Part shown: positions 6,012 through 7,053 of the stretch, piece by piece | Numbering within the stretch: position 1 is the stretch's first letter | Layout of the letters: every line of letters begins with the position of its first letter | DNA from: Actinomycetota bacterium | Lineage (GTDB): Bacteria > Actinomycetota > Thermoleophilia > Gaiellales > Gaiellaceae | Reading direction: 5' to 3' | Assembly: GCA_013696185.1 (NCBI GenBank) | Contig: JACCZA010000030.1 | Span: forward strand, 1-7,053 | Length of the DNA: 7,053 nt | The notes under the pieces: generated by a model | Database searches by the model: none | What the model was told of the DNA's origin: nothing | What the model saw: the letters and a program-made list of their open reading frames with translations, nothing else | Translations under genes and position numbers: made by a program

Positions 6012-6028
6012 CGGAGGTCGTTGTCCTT
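6001..6028 (+). terminator. Intrinsic-terminator-like hairpin in the trpS leader
   Basis: CGACCTCC (6001-6008) and GGAGGTCG (6013-6020) form a perfect 8-bp stem with a 4-nt GCCC loop, followed at once by TTGTCCTT (5 T of 8), unusually T-rich for this region. It lies between the Trp leader peptide and trpS, where an attenuator terminator is expected. The T tract is imperfect. The right arm contains GGAGG, so sequestration of a ribosome binding site is an alternative mechanism. Confidence 0.6.
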
Positions 6029-6050
6029 CGTCCACGAGCACGCGAGAATC

Positions 6051-6054
6051 GAGG
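6051..6054 (+). promoter_or_regulatory. Ribosome binding site of trpS
   Basis: GAGG ends 8 nt before the ATG at 6063, a suitable Shine-Dalgarno spacing. It supports 6063 over the in-frame TTG at 6021, which directly follows the terminator stem. Confidence 0.55.
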
Positions 6055-6062
6055 CGACGAGC

Positions 6063-7053
6063 ATGAGGATCTTCTCCGGCATCCAGCCCACCGGCGGCAA
6101 GCACTTCGGCAACTACAGCGGCGGCTTCCGCCAGTACGCGGCGACGCAGGAGCTCGGCGAGGCCTTCTTCTGCATCGTCGACCTCCACTCGATCACCGTC
6201 CCGTACGACCCGGCCGGCCTGCGCGAGTTGACGCTCGACCTCGCGGCGCTGCTGTTCGCGACGGGCCTCGACGCGGAGCGCTCGACCGTCTTCGTGCAGA
6301 GCGACGTGACGGCACACGCGGAGGCGGCTTGGCTGCTGAGCGCCGTCGCCACGCTCGGCGAGCTGCGGCGCATGCACCAGTTCAAGGACAAGAGCAAGCG
6401 GCAGGAATCGGTCTCGGCGGGCCTTCTCACCTACCCGATCCTGATGGCGGGCGACATCCTGCTCTACCGGGCCGATCGCGTGCCGATCGGCGACGACCAG
6501 CGCCAGCATGTCGAGCTCGCGCGCGACCTCGCCGAGCGCTTCAACGCCCGCTTCGGCGACACGTTCACCCTCCCCGAGGGCCTGTATCCGCAGATCGGCG
6601 CCCGGATCATGGACCTCCAGGAGCCGGCGCGGAAGATGTCGACGACGGGCGGAACGCAGGCGGGCACCGTCTCGCTGCTCGACCCGCCGGAGGCGATCCT
6701 GAAGAAGTTCCGCTCGGCCGTGACCGACTCCGGACGGGACATCGTGCGCGCCGACGACAAGCCCGGGATCACCAACCTGATCGACATCCTGTCCGTCGCG
6801 ACCGGTGAGTCGCCCGAGGCGATCGAGGCGCGCTACGACGGACACGGCTACGGGCAGCTCAAGCAGGACGTGGGCGAGGCGGTGGTCGCGGTGGTCGAGC
6901 CGATCCAGGCCCGCTACCGCGGGCTGCGCGCCGACGAGGGAGAGCTCCGCCGCCTGCTCCAGCACGGCGCCGAGAAGGCCCGTGCCGTCGCCGCTCCCGT
7001 CCTCGAGACGATGTACTCCAACATGGGATTCAGTCGCGGGGGGAAACCTGGCG
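6063..7053 (+). CDS. trpS: Tryptophanyl-tRNA synthetase (partial, 3' end outside window)
   Basis: This class I synthetase activates tryptophan with ATP and charges tRNA-Trp. The frame is open from ATG 6063 to the window end, giving 330 residues; bacterial TrpRS usually has about 330-350, so only a short tail is missing. The N-terminus MRIFSGIQPTGGKHFGNY carries the HIGH-type signature as HFGN (14-17). DLHSIT (40-45), the QFKDKS segment (106-111), YPILMAGDILLY with Asp131 in the tryptophan pocket (124-135), VPIGDDQRQHVELARD (140-155) and the KMSKS-type loop KMSTT (191-195) follow in the family order. The loop differs from the canonical KMSKS but the flanking GGTQAGTV is in place. The ATG is chosen because it gives the usual family N-terminus and has GAGG 8 nt upstream. 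Expression is probably controlled by the leader at 5893-6028. The only visible Trp is residue 90. Retention of His42 suggests an ordinary housekeeping enzyme, a weak inference from memory of indolmycin-resistance work. Confidence 0.96.
   Translation, partial: MRIFSGIQPTGGKHFGNYSGGFRQYAATQELGEAFFCIVDLHSITVPYDPAGLRELTLDLAALLFATGLDAERSTVFVQSDVTAHAEAAWLLSAVATLGELRRMHQFKDKSKRQESVSAGLLTYPILMAGDILLYRADRVPIGDDQRQHVELARDLAERFNARFGDTFTLPEGLYPQIGARIMDLQEPARKMSTTGGTQAGTVSLLDPPEAILKKFRSAVTDSGRDIVRADDKPGITNLIDILSVATGESPEAIEARYDGHGYGQLKQDVGEAVVAVVEPIQARYRGLRADEGELRRLLQHGAEKARAVAAPVLETMYSNMGFSRGGKPG

Noticed and set aside
5880..6965. A long minus-strand open frame of 361 codons opposite trpS
   Set aside because: It lies antisense to a clear trpS coding frame with all TrpRS motifs. 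Its translation is rich in Arg, Val and Asp-Arg runs typical of a high-GC shadow frame and matches no family I know.
1..7053. CRISPR arrays, insertion sequences, tRNA or rRNA genes, attachment sites
   Set aside because: No regularly spaced direct repeats, transposase motifs, terminal inverted repeats or tRNA-like cloverleaf sequences were seen; the window is ordinary housekeeping DNA apart from the trpS leader.

Overview
The window is very GC-rich, compact chromosomal DNA. It carries a block of housekeeping genes on the minus strand and one divergent gene on the plus strand. GC content, frequent GTG starts, -10 boxes set almost directly against start codons, and a secreted DUF3352-type lipoprotein suggest an actinobacterium, most likely a deep-branching class such as Thermoleophilia. 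The phylum is a reasonable inference. The class is a guess from family resemblance.

Layout, read leftwards from the divergent promoter region near 5802-5895: aroA (EPSP synthase, 5801-4509), cmk (CMP kinase, 4442-3813), plsC-type acyltransferase (3816-3109), der (double-GTPase ribosome assembly factor, 3092-1740), gpsA (glycerol-3-phosphate dehydrogenase, 1735-779), and a truncated DUF3352-like lipoprotein (726-1). Spacing is tight: 66 bp, a 4-bp ATGA overlap, 16 bp, 4 bp and 52 bp. The first five genes are probably one transcript, and the lipoprotein has a possible promoter of its own. The block joins chorismate synthesis, pyrimidine nucleotide supply, phospholipid acylation and head-group precursor supply, and ribosome assembly.

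Reading rightwards, the plus strand carries trpS (tryptophanyl-tRNA synthetase), which starts at 6063 and runs off the window end. Its approximately 170-nt leader is the most interesting part of the window. A good TTGCCG-N17-TATCCT promoter is followed 9 nt later by an unannotated 23-codon reading frame with three Trp codons (…RWWRPWR…). After it come a hairpin around its stop codon and a perfect 8-bp hairpin with a T-rich tail. An upstream segment can pair with the left arm of that last hairpin. This is the architecture of a ribosome-mediated tryptophan attenuator: when charged tRNA-Trp is scarce, the ribosome would stall on the Trp codons and let trpS be expressed.

Smaller points of interest are a possible leaderless 12-codon leader whose stop overlaps the aroA start, a shared TAGACT-N7-start pattern at two places, a 14-bp alternating CG tract that makes up most of the trpS promoter spacer, and substitutions in otherwise conserved motifs of Der (SKWD), Cmk and TrpS (KMSTT).
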